In this document: piece after piece, positions 18,501-21,072 of the stretch
How the letters are laid out: the number at the start of each line of letters is the position of its first letter
How positions within the stretch are numbered: the stretch's first letter is position 1
NCBI GenBank assembly: GCA_019648995.1
Contig: BLXT01005858.1
Span: forward strand, 562,582-583,653
Reading direction: 5' to 3'
Source: Plakobranchus ocellatus
Lineage: Eukaryota; Mollusca; Gastropoda; Plakobranchidae
Length of the DNA stretch: 21,072 nt
The notes under the pieces: generated by a model
Told to the model about the DNA's origin: nothing
Database searches by the model: none
Seen by the model: the letters and a program-made list of their open reading frames with translations, nothing else
Program-made: the position numbers and the translations under genes

Positions 18501-20316
18501 ATTCAGGGAAATAACAGGACAATGGTATCATCTCTTTTTTTTTTGTTTTTTGCTATGAAGACGGTGACAGCTTTATCTCTGTCTAAAAGGCAACTTACCC
18601 TGTAGCTTTAGAAGCCAGTGCAGAGCTGCGAGACAGCCGAGCATTAATCTCAATGATGCAGTACTCCAACGACTCAGGATGCAAAGCATACTGGATGTTA
18701 CATTCTCCTACAATGCCAAAGTGTCGCACCACCTGTAAACAGGTAGACAGGCATTGAATTAGACTAACGTGTTTAGGAGGGGTGAGGAGATGGTTTTTGG
18801 TTTTTCTATAGCCAGTCCACAACAATGTGATCTCAGGCTTTCAGGGCCTCTATCAGGCCAGGACGCCTGTGGCGGGGCTCAAACCTGCAACAGAAGGGTC
18901 CCTGCAGATCTCAGGGCAGATTCGCTATCCACTGTGCCATTAACACCCCAGGGCGAGGAGAAGGAGAATGGTTTAAAAATCTTACTTTATTGCCATTGTT
19001 AGTAAGCTCTTTGATTTTGAAAGATCACAGAGAAATAAAAGTGATAAAATAATGAAAGAGATAATAAGATAAAGAGGTAAAAGCACTAGAGAAAGGAAAG
19101 ATTAAACAACAAACAAAAAAATGTAAAGGGAGGAAGAAGCAGATATACTGACATGCTAATAAAACAAAACACTAAAAAATAAAAATTAGGGAAAAATCTG
19201 ACTAAAATGAAAGATGATCATAAAGTCTGAGGATAAAGCAGGAAAATAATAATATATGAATCATAAAAAGGGGTCATTTTTAATACCTTTAGTGCCGTCT
19301 CTCGCAATTTGTGATATTCTAAGTTGGACAATGTCTGGCTCGGAGCCACAACGATAGAATCTCCTGCAATAAAAGAATAAGCAATTAACCAAAATAAACT
19401 AATTATTGCAATTTTCAATGGAAACTGAGGCACTCCAGGCCTAACTTTAAAATGCTCATGTATTTGTAACGCTTGCACATATCTTAAACTGATATACATT
19501 TGTATGTTTAAGTTATCCTATTTTTCTTTAATGATGATCTCATGTATGGCATTGGCACAATATTGTGATATTGCTGACTTGTAGTTGATTCACAACTATA
19601 GTTAATAATGATACCCAAGTATGAAGAAAGGCTTATTGATTAAAGGATAGGCCTACTGAGTGTACATGTTTGTGAGCGCTTTGTTTTTGTTTTCTTTTTA
19701 AGATAGAGAAAAAGACATATTATTTCTACAAATCTTTGAAAATAATTGTCTCTATATTTTGTAACATTGCTCAAACATCGACTCAATGAGAGCTGATCAA
19801 ATAAATATCTAATTGTTACCACAAAATGCAAAGTTTTGCAGACTGAGCAAGGAGTACAAATCTAATAACAGATGTTAGAATATTCAATATTGAGAACCAA
19901 AATTCTTTCATGAGGTTTGTAGTGCTCCTACTGTTTCTATAGCTTTTTTTCTTTTTTCTTTTCTTTCTACAATCGTCTAAATGGGTGGTGGCATCACACT
20001 TAATTACTTAACTCTGTTGATCCAGTTTGTAGAGAGTCATGGAATCTTTCAGGCATCCTTCACACACCGCATTACCAGGTTTGTCCAAAATTTTAGTTGC
20101 ATTACACACAGACAATAAGTCTCTACTGATATGTTTTGCAACTGCGCTGTATTAAAAAAAGAAAAACCAACCTGTGTGTACACCAAGGGGATCCAAGTTC
20201 TCCATATTGCATACTGTGACACAGTTGTCATATGCATCACGTACAACCTCATATTCCACTTCCTTCCATCCTAGCAATGACTGTTCCACCAAGATTTGGT
20301 TTGTAGCACGGAATGC
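387..20316 (-). CDS. CPS1: Carbamoyl-phosphate synthase, CPS I/III type (3' portion; 20 exons, 5' end outside window)
   Basis: Makes carbamoyl phosphate from bicarbonate, a nitrogen donor and two ATP. In this family it is a mitochondrial enzyme feeding citrulline/arginine or urea synthesis and is switched on by N-acetyl-L-glutamate. The spliced product is exons 20316-20172, 19363-19287, 18732-18599, 18150-17952, 17120-16944, 15813-15695, 14264-14126, 13524-13459, 12933-12799, 12081-11971, 11630-11436, 10426-10357, 9409-9258, 8465-8358, 6922-6833, 5770-5525, 4945-4781, 3052-2946, 1332-1203 and 509-387. All phases match: 895 residues plus stop, no frameshift or internal stop. Residue numbers elsewhere in this annotation count from the first residue visible here, which aligns near human CPS1 residue 615. 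Both ATP-grasp E-x-N signatures are present (residues 100-107 and 640-647). The second P-loop-like signature is at 511-525. The protein ends after the MGS-like domain with no DHOase/ATCase, which excludes CAD. Glutaminase domain, start codon and promoter are not in the window, so ammonia versus glutamine use is undetermined. Confidence 0.96.
510..1202 (-). other. CPS1 last intron (between exons S and T), no other content seen
   Basis: AT-rich, GT-AG intron of 693 nt. No repeat family member, RNA gene or coding segment recognised. Confidence 0.8.
1203..1332 (-). CDS. CPS1: CPS1 exon S: MGS-like domain, activator-site Asn trio, residues 812-855
   Basis: The first base completes Lys812, then [20 protein letters not shown] and on to [20 protein letters not shown]. 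Asn824, Asn827 and Asn836 match human Asn1437, Asn1440 and Asn1449, the remaining N-acetylglutamate ligands. Acceptor CACTCTAG, donor GTTAGA, phase 0 end. 130 nt. CAD proteins differ strongly in this segment. Confidence 0.96.
1612..1665 (-). repeat. Possible SINE fragment (second family, 3' part)
   Basis: AGTCCAAGCCTGACC..., then ACATTCTTGAGG and TGCCAATGG, resembles the 3' portion of the element at 16075-16256 in the same orientation (AGTCCAAGCCTTGCCGGAC, ACATTCTGAGG, TGCCATTG). Matching by eye, with gaps. Confidence 0.35.
1722..1822 (+). mobile_element. tRNA-derived SINE, 5'-truncated copy 1
   Basis: Shares CAGATxTGCAGG-ACCCTTCTGTTGC, GAGCCCCGCCAC and GCCTGAGATCACxTTGTTG with the copies at 18801-18950 and 5197-5330, but in the opposite orientation (sense on plus). 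The box A head is missing or diverged, the B-box region is degenerate (TAGTCAGAGCCCC), and it lacks the internal GCGTCCTGGCCTGATAGAGG segment. It lies in the intron between exons R and S. Confidence 0.75.
2375..2766. mobile_element. Candidate piggyBac-like MITE (392 bp) with internal palindromes
   Basis: The left end is TTAA-CCCTATC (2371-2381) and the right end GATAGGG-TTTAA (2760-2771): inverted CCCT...AGGG termini flanked by TTAA or a one-base variant, the layout of piggyBac transposons. Weaker similarity extends the inverted repeat to about 30 nt. Inside are four hairpin-capable units of the form GGGGTAAC-N-CCCC at 2417-2435, 2481-2498, 2548-2566 and 2732-2750. There is also a perfect 14-nt palindrome at 2500-2513. 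No transposase is encoded. It lies in the intron between exons R and S. Confidence 0.6.
2946..3052 (-). CDS. CPS1: CPS1 exon R: MGS-like domain, activator-site Thr/Thr/Trp, residues 777-812
   Basis: Encodes [20 protein letters not shown] then [14 protein letters not shown]. Thr780, Thr783 and Trp799 sit where human CPS1 has Thr1391, Thr1394 and Trp1410, which bind N-acetyl-L-glutamate. Acceptor ATGTCCAG, donor GTAAGC, phase 2 end (AA of a split Lys). 107 nt. Confidence 0.95.
3053..4780 (-). other. CPS1 largest intron (between exons Q and R)
   Basis: 1,728 nt, AT-rich. Besides the purine tract at 4566-4710, only a cluster of AGATCTAG-type palindromic words (about 3928-4045) stands out. No coding exon or recognised mobile element was found. 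The minus-strand open frame at 4263-4550 has no family resemblance I recognise. Confidence 0.75.
4566..4710. repeat. Purine-rich GA/AGAG simple tract with G10 run
   Basis: Plus strand is nearly all A and G (GAGAGA, AAGAGAG, about ten consecutive G near 4586-4596). On the gene strand it is a long polypyrimidine tract about 70 nt downstream of the exon Q donor. The Leu/Ser-rich open frames over it are low-complexity artefacts. Confidence 0.9.
4781..4945 (-). CDS. CPS1: CPS1 exon Q: start of the C-terminal regulatory (MGS-like) domain, residues 722-776
   Basis: Encodes [20 protein letters not shown], then [18 protein letters not shown] and [11 protein letters not shown]. The first residues complete the conserved MASTGEVACFG; the rest is the first strand and helix of the MGS-like allosteric domain. 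Acceptor TCTGCAG, donor GTGGGT, both phase 0. 165 nt. Confidence 0.95.
5197..5330 (-). mobile_element. tRNA-derived SINE, copy 2
   Basis: On the minus strand it reads GGGGGGTGTCGGTAGCTCAT with an A-box-like TAGCTCATTGG, then TCTGCCCTGAGATCTGCAG, a B-box-like AATTTGAGCCAC and a 3' body ending GGCCTGAGATCACCTTGTTG, GCTATACGCAAAAA. Same family as 18801-18950. It lies in the intron between exons P and Q, in gene-sense orientation. Confidence 0.85.
5525..5770 (-). CDS. CPS1: CPS1 exon P: ATP-grasp 2 metal-site signature to MGS boundary, residues 640-721
   Basis: The longest exon (246 nt). It starts with [28 protein letters not shown] matches the second PROSITE CPSase signature, and Glu642 and Asn644 are the second-site ATP/metal ligands. 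It continues with [28 protein letters not shown] and ends MASTGE, all conserved. Acceptor TTTCAACAG, donor GTCAGG, both phase 0. Confidence 0.96.
5771..6832 (-). other. CPS1 intron between exons O and P, nothing else seen
   Basis: 1,062 nt of AT-rich sequence with short poly-A/T runs (for example 6579-6595). No exon, RNA gene or element recognised on either strand. Confidence 0.75.
6833..6922 (-). CDS. CPS1: CPS1 exon O: ATP-grasp 2, residues 610-639
   Basis: A 90-nt exon encoding [20 protein letters not shown] then [10 protein letters not shown]. The GPFNIQF motif is conserved in CPS enzymes. Acceptor TATGCTAG, donor GTAGGC, both phase 0. It joins directly to VIELNLRAS in the next exon. Confidence 0.95.
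7155..7254 (-). mobile_element. tRNA-derived SINE, copy 3 (degenerate)
   Basis: The minus strand shows CTGAGATCTGCAGGAATCC, the B-box-like GGGTTTGAGCC, and a shortened 3' part GCTACTGGCGCCCCTGTTGTG. The box A head is diverged (TATACC replaces the usual head). It belongs to the same family as the copies at 5197 and 18801, but older or more decayed. Confidence 0.7.
7255..8357 (-). other. Rest of the CPS1 intron between exons N and O
   Basis: AT-rich sequence with no recognised exon, element or RNA gene. The intron in total is 6923-8357 (1,435 nt). Confidence 0.7.
8358..8465 (-). CDS. CPS1: CPS1 exon N: ATP-grasp 2, residues 574-609
   Basis: Encodes [20 protein letters not shown] and [16 protein letters not shown]. 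The motif [14 protein letters not shown] is the hallmark of the second ATP-grasp domain. Acceptor CCACACAG, donor GTAGGT, both phase 0. 108 nt. Confidence 0.95.
8766..9192. mobile_element. Possible second MITE, inverted ends ACCTxCCTAGT
   Basis: ACCTGCCTAGT at 8766-8776 is mirrored by ACTAGGAAGGT at 9182-9192 (10 of 11 bases pair), each flanked by a GATCAT-type word. The word TTCGTAAT recurs near both ends (about 8812, 9107, 9136 and 9173). It lies wholly inside the intron between exons M and N. No clear target-site duplication was identified, so the call is tentative. Confidence 0.35.
9258..9409 (-). CDS. CPS1: CPS1 exon M: ATP-grasp 2, residues 523-573
   Basis: Begins with GT, completing Gly523, then [20 protein letters not shown] and a continuing stretch ending [14 protein letters not shown]. 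The EVEMDAV motif is the strand that positions the conserved acidic residue of CPS ATP-grasp domains. Acceptor CTGCCCAG, donor GTCAGT, phase 0 end. 152 nt. Confidence 0.95.
9410..10356 (-). other. CPS1 intron between exons L and M, nothing else seen
   Basis: 947 nt, AT-rich with A/T homopolymer runs. No feature recognised. Confidence 0.75.
10357..10426 (-). CDS. CPS1: CPS1 exon L: ATP-grasp 2 P-loop-like signature, residues 500-523
   Basis: A 70-nt exon encoding [20 protein letters not shown] then ILS and the first base of Gly. Together with the next exon it builds [15 protein letters not shown] (residues 511-525), a full match to the first PROSITE CPSase signature in the second ATP-grasp domain. 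Acceptor CCTTGCAG, donor GTGAGA, phase 1 end. Confidence 0.95.
10427..11435 (-). other. CPS1 intron between exons K and L, nothing else seen
   Basis: 1,009 nt, AT-rich. No repeat family or coding segment recognised. Confidence 0.75.
11436..11630 (-). CDS. CPS1: CPS1 exon K: second half, entry to ATP-grasp 2, residues 435-499
   Basis: Encodes [20 protein letters not shown], then [20 protein letters not shown], then [13 protein letters not shown]. The GGQIPNNLA motif and GT-x-P-x2-ID-x-AEnR are conserved nucleotide-binding elements. Acceptor CATGCAG, donor GTAAGT, both phase 0. 195 nt. The plus-strand open frames over this region are antisense shadows. Confidence 0.96.
11631..11970 (-). other. 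CPS1 intron between exons J and K, nothing else seen
   Basis: 340 nt, the shortest intron in the window, with canonical GT-AG ends. No feature recognised. Confidence 0.8.
11971..12081 (-). CDS. CPS1: CPS1 exon J: second-half pre-ATP-grasp, residues 398-434
   Basis: Encodes [20 protein letters not shown] and [17 protein letters not shown], the classical [18 protein letters not shown] motif of CPS large chains. Acceptor AAATGCAG, donor GTAAGC, both phase 0. 111 nt. Confidence 0.96.
12082..12798 (-). other. CPS1 intron between exons I and J
   Basis: 717 nt. It contains a short tandem GTAAGTTCTAT repeat near 12278-12300 and otherwise unremarkable AT-rich sequence. Confidence 0.75.
12799..12933 (-). 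CDS. CPS1: CPS1 exon I: second-half pre-ATP-grasp domain, residues 353-397
   Basis: Encodes [20 protein letters not shown] then [20 protein letters not shown], the Rossmann-like pre-ATP-grasp subdomain opening the carbamate-phosphorylating half. Acceptor ATCTGCAG, donor GTGGGT, both phase 0. 135 nt. The sequence [18 protein letters not shown] is nearly identical to CPS I/III proteins. Confidence 0.96.
12961..13077. repeat. 57-bp tandem duplication (two copies)
   Basis: Unit ACGTCAGACAAGGGAATAGxATAAATTTAG... at 12961-13017 is repeated from 13018. The copies differ by one substitution (GAATAGA versus GAATAGC) and by the length of a terminal TA run. The near identity suggests a recent duplication. 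It lies in the intron between exons H and I. Confidence 0.93.
13108..13141. repeat. GAT trinucleotide microsatellite
   Basis: An imperfect (GAT)n run on plus with one GAATGATGATAGT interruption. It lies in the intron between exons H and I. Confidence 0.8.
13202..13350 (-). mobile_element. tRNA-derived SINE, copy 4
   Basis: The minus strand reads GGGCGATGGTGGCACAGTGT, with A box TGGCACAGTGT, then CTAAGATCTGCAG, a degenerate B box (GAGTTGAGGCA), and the long 3' body containing CTGGTCTGACAGAGGGTCTG, ending GGCTATGCACAAAAA. It carries the internal segment that copies 1 and 2 lack, as does the copy at 18801. Gene-sense orientation. Confidence 0.85.
13459..13524 (-). CDS. CPS1: CPS1 exon H: start of second synthetase half, residues 331-352
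   Basis: A 66-nt micro-exon too short to stand out by length. It encodes [20 protein letters not shown] plus GM, the conserved junction between the oligomerisation domain and the second CPSase half. Acceptor CTTGCCAG, donor GTGAGT, both phase 0. Confidence 0.94.
14126..14264 (-). CDS. CPS1: CPS1 exon G: oligomerisation domain, residues 284-330; GC donor
   Basis: The first base completes Asn284, then [19 protein letters not shown] and, after a less conserved stretch, TPWVKQ at the 3' end. It follows a T-rich tract and acceptor ATTCAG. The 3' junction is CAG|GCAAGT, a GC donor. Using the GT three bases downstream would break the frame into IDTMAAEY, whereas the GC junction gives [13 protein letters not shown] as in other CPS1 proteins. 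139 nt. Confidence 0.94.
14265..15050 (-). other. CPS1 intron between exons F and G, 3' part outside the tandem array
   Basis: Unique-looking AT-rich sequence. The intron as a whole is 14265-15694 (1,430 nt), and its 5' half (gene sense) is the GACA/GATG array listed separately. Confidence 0.7.
15075..15690. repeat. Degenerate GACA/GATA/GATG tetranucleotide tandem array (about 600 bp)
   Basis: The plus strand is built from GACAGACAGATGGACAAA-like words over some 600 bp, with a perfect (AC)n run at 15364-15380. On the gene strand it is (TGTC)n-type. It starts within about 5 nt of the exon F splice donor (15694-15693) and forms the 5' half of that intron. Three overlapping minus frames stay open and encode only Cys-Leu-Ser repeats, which is an artefact. 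Confidence 0.92.
15695..15813 (-). CDS. CPS1: CPS1 exon F: oligomerisation domain, residues 245-284
   Basis: Encodes [18 protein letters not shown] followed by [10 protein letters not shown], matching the helical CPSase large-chain oligomerisation domain. Acceptor ATTCTGCAG, donor GTAAGT, phase 2 end (AA of a split Asn). 119 nt. The long GACA-type tandem array in the next intron begins within a few bases of this donor. Confidence 0.95.
16075..16256 (-). mobile_element. Second tRNA-like SINE family, one copy
   Basis: On the minus strand it begins GGGAAGGCTCATCTGGTAGG, with tRNA A-box-like GCTCATCTGGTAGGGC. It is followed about 35 nt later by a B-box-like AGATTTGAATTCC, a non-tRNA body with ACAATGGCAAACTACCTCAG, and an end near GGCAAGGCTTGGACTAAG. 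It cannot be a working tRNA: no matching acceptor stem or CCA-proximal arm. It lies in the intron between exons E and F. Confidence 0.6.
16257..16943 (-). other. Rest of the CPS1 intron between exons E and F
   Basis: No exon, repeat family or RNA gene recognised. The short open frames on both strands here show no family resemblance. Confidence 0.7.
16944..17120 (-). CDS. CPS1: CPS1 exon E: linker to oligomerisation domain, residues 186-244
   Basis: Encodes [18 protein letters not shown], the conserved helix closing the first ATP-grasp half, then a diverged stretch leading into the oligomerisation (large-chain central) domain. Acceptor TTTTCAAG, donor GTAAGA, both ends phase 0. 177 nt. The middle (residues 206-240) is less conserved relative to human CPS1, as expected for this linker. 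Confidence 0.95.
17121..17840 (-). other. CPS1 intron between exons D and E, part outside the triplet repeat
   Basis: AT-rich sequence without a recognised feature. The intron spans 17121-17951. Confidence 0.7.
17842..17937. repeat. Compound ATC/ACC triplet microsatellite next to a splice donor
   Basis: Plus-strand CATCATCATCATCACCACCA-type repeats, alternating ATC, ACC and ATT triplets. On the gene strand they read GATGAT/GGTGGT, start about 15 nt inside the intron after exon D, and stay in frame with that exon. Confidence 0.92.
17952..18150 (-). CDS. CPS1: CPS1 exon D: end of first synthetase half, residues 119-185
   Basis: Begins with the C that completes the split Gly, then [32 protein letters not shown] and GSSMKSVGE, strongly conserved across CPS enzymes. 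Acceptor CCTCTAG, donor GTGAGC, phase 0 at the 3' end. 199 nt. A GAT/GGT triplet repeat starts about 15 nt after the donor, in frame with the exon. Confidence 0.96.
18455..18506. repeat. 26-bp tandem duplication
   Basis: CTAAATCGTTCATCAGATAT followed by ATTCTC (18455-18480) is repeated at 18481-18506 with four or fewer mismatches. It lies in the intron between exons C and D. Confidence 0.85.
18599..18732 (-). CDS. CPS1: CPS1 exon C: ATP-grasp 1 metal-site signature, residues 75-119
   Basis: Encodes [14 protein letters not shown] through [15 protein letters not shown]. The stretch IIEINARL (residues 100-107) matches the second PROSITE CPSase signature. Glu102 and Asn104 are the conserved ATP/metal ligands of the first active site. 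The exon ends in phase 2 (GG of a split Gly) with donor GTAAGT. The acceptor is TTTACAG. 134 nt. Confidence 0.96.
18801..18950 (-). mobile_element. tRNA-derived SINE, copy 5 (best preserved)
   Basis: The minus strand starts GGGGTGTTAATGGCACAGTG. The A box TGGCACAGTGG is at 18939-18929 and the B box GGTTTGAGCCC at 18885-18875, both close to the RNA polymerase III consensus. It continues with CCGCCACAGGCGTCCTGGCC, GCCTGAGATCACATTGTTGTG and ends GGCTATAGAAAAA, a short A-rich tail. The head has no tRNA acceptor stem closure. It is in gene-sense orientation in the intron between exons B and C. Confidence 0.88.
19287..19363 (-). CDS. CPS1: CPS1 exon B: ATP-grasp 1, residues 49-74
   Basis: A 77-nt exon entering with two bases (GA) that complete the split Gly, giving [17 protein letters not shown]. 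Acceptor TTTTATTGCAG. The donor GTATTA is the weakest-looking donor of the gene but is required to join in frame to VVRHFG. The [12 protein letters not shown] motif is typical of the CPS large-subunit ATP-grasp fold and occurs in both CPS and CAD. Confidence 0.93.
19364..20171 (-). other. CPS1 intron between exons A and B, nothing else seen
   Basis: 808 nt, AT-rich, with a pyrimidine run near 19948-19970. No other feature recognised. Confidence 0.75.
20172..20316 (-). CDS. CPS1: CPS1 exon A (first visible): ATP-grasp 1, residues 1-49
   Basis: Acceptor TTGTCAAG precedes [11 protein letters not shown]; the donor after CACACAG is GTTGGT, phase 1, with the Gly codon split. It encodes the part of the first ATP-grasp domain (carboxyphosphate-forming half) with [13 protein letters not shown] and [14 protein letters not shown], near-identical to vertebrate CPS1. 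The exon that should precede it, holding the glycine-rich GGLGSG loop of this domain, is not found in the remaining 756 bases of the window. 145 nt. Confidence 0.95.
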
Positions 20317-21072
20317 CTTGACAAAAGAGAGAAATGATTTAGTTTAGAAACGATTTTTTTTCCATTGAATAGTAAAGCTACATTTTGCACAATCTGAAAA
20401 CTAAGACTAACAAGCGCATGTTCAAAAACATAAACAAAAAAAAATCACAGAAAGAGTGTGTTAATTCGTTTCAGAAACTTTTTTGGCTTTTTTATTAACA
20501 ATTTTCTAGAGCTCTATAAGTTCATGAATTCAGCAGTTATCTAATTTATTGCTTGGATGATTTTTTTGGCTCAAGCTCCTTATCCAGTGAACTTGATGTT
20601 ACCCATTTCCACAAATAAAAAAGCATGAAACTTGCTTTTCTTTTTTTTTAGTTGTTAGTCAAGCATAGAACCTTGCCTAGCCCTGATTTATCATTTTCTT
20701 AATTTTGATATAAAAAGATTTCTACCAGATTGTGTTTCTCCATTTTGCCTTGGCCAAAAAAAAACCATTTGGTTATTCAATGCCAAAATTGTTTTTCTTT
20801 CTACACAATATCTATGAAGAATAGTTTATGACAAAACAGATTTTAGCCATCAGAATTCATTATATAGTCTTTTTCTAGATATCATAAGAACTTCAAGGAC
20901 CTATCACTTTTCCAAGACTAAAAACAAAAAGTCAGAGAATAATGGAAGAAGAAATGTGTTAAAAAATCAACACAGCCATGAGGTTTAGAAAGATACGAGG
21001 GATGTCCGAAAAGAAACAGGAAAAGGAGCATAACTCAAAGAGTTTTGATCAGATAAATTTGAAACTCACACA
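20317..21072 (-). other. Partial CPS1 intron upstream of exon A
   Basis: At least 756 nt without an exon. The missing upstream exon should encode the GGLGSG loop of ATP-grasp 1, and nothing like it is readable in any minus frame. AT-rich, no repeat family recognised. Confidence 0.75.

Noticed and set aside
18597-18600. Apparent frameshift at the exon C/D junction
   Set aside because: Resolved on careful reading: the exon ends with GG before GTAAGT (phase 2) and exon D starts with C, giving an intact Gly-Tyr junction.
18801-18950. True tRNA genes at the SINE heads
   Set aside because: A and B boxes are present, but the cloverleaf does not close: no complementary acceptor stem, and the downstream body is shared between copies.
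387-20316. Gene could be CAD (pyrimidine trifunctional enzyme)
   Set aside because: Stop codon directly after the MGS-like domain, NAG-site residues conserved, and the C-terminal segment matches CPS1 rather than CAD.
21060-21072. Possible splice donor (GTGAGT on minus) at the window edge
   Set aside because: No coding sequence is visible beside it within the window, so it cannot be tied to an exon.

Overview
The window looks like intron-rich, AT-rich animal nuclear DNA. It is dominated by one gene on the minus strand: the 3' part of a monofunctional carbamoyl-phosphate synthase of the CPS I/III (CPS1) type. I assembled 20 coding exons, running from 20316 down to a stop codon at 389-387. They join in frame with matching phases at all 19 junctions to give 2,688 nt, or 895 residues plus stop. 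This covers most of the first ATP-grasp half that follows its glycine loop, the oligomerisation/linker region, the whole second synthetase half, and the C-terminal allosteric MGS-like domain. The glutaminase domain, the mitochondrial targeting region and the start codon lie upstream of position 21072, outside the window. No exon is visible between 20317 and 21072.

The protein ends 71 residues past the N-acetylglutamate-site Asn in the motif INLPN. It does not continue into dihydroorotase/aspartate transcarbamoylase, so it is not CAD. All six residues that bind the activator N-acetyl-L-glutamate in human CPS1 have identical counterparts, which supports an NAG-dependent mitochondrial CPS (urea/arginine pathway). 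Whether it uses ammonia or glutamine cannot be judged without the glutaminase domain. The organism is probably an invertebrate; a gastropod mollusc would fit, but this is an inference from general sequence character only.

Layout by coordinate: 3' flank/UTR at 1-386, beginning with 25 T; MGS-domain exons at 387-4945; second ATP-grasp at 5525-12081; start of the second half at 12799-13524; oligomerisation domain at 14126-17120; first ATP-grasp half at 17952-20316. The introns (340-1728 nt) carry the accessory content. This includes five copies of a tRNA-derived SINE with RNA polymerase III A and B boxes, a second tRNA-like SINE, a 392-bp piggyBac-like MITE (TTAA, CCCT...AGGG ends) with internal palindromes, and a second possible MITE. 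There is also a 600-bp GACA/GATG-type tandem array that reaches a splice donor, a triplet repeat next to another donor, a 57-bp tandem duplication and several simple repeats. One intron uses a GC-AG splice pair.

No second protein gene, true tRNA, rRNA or CRISPR was found. The other open frames are short shadows of exons, low-complexity repeats or intron noise.
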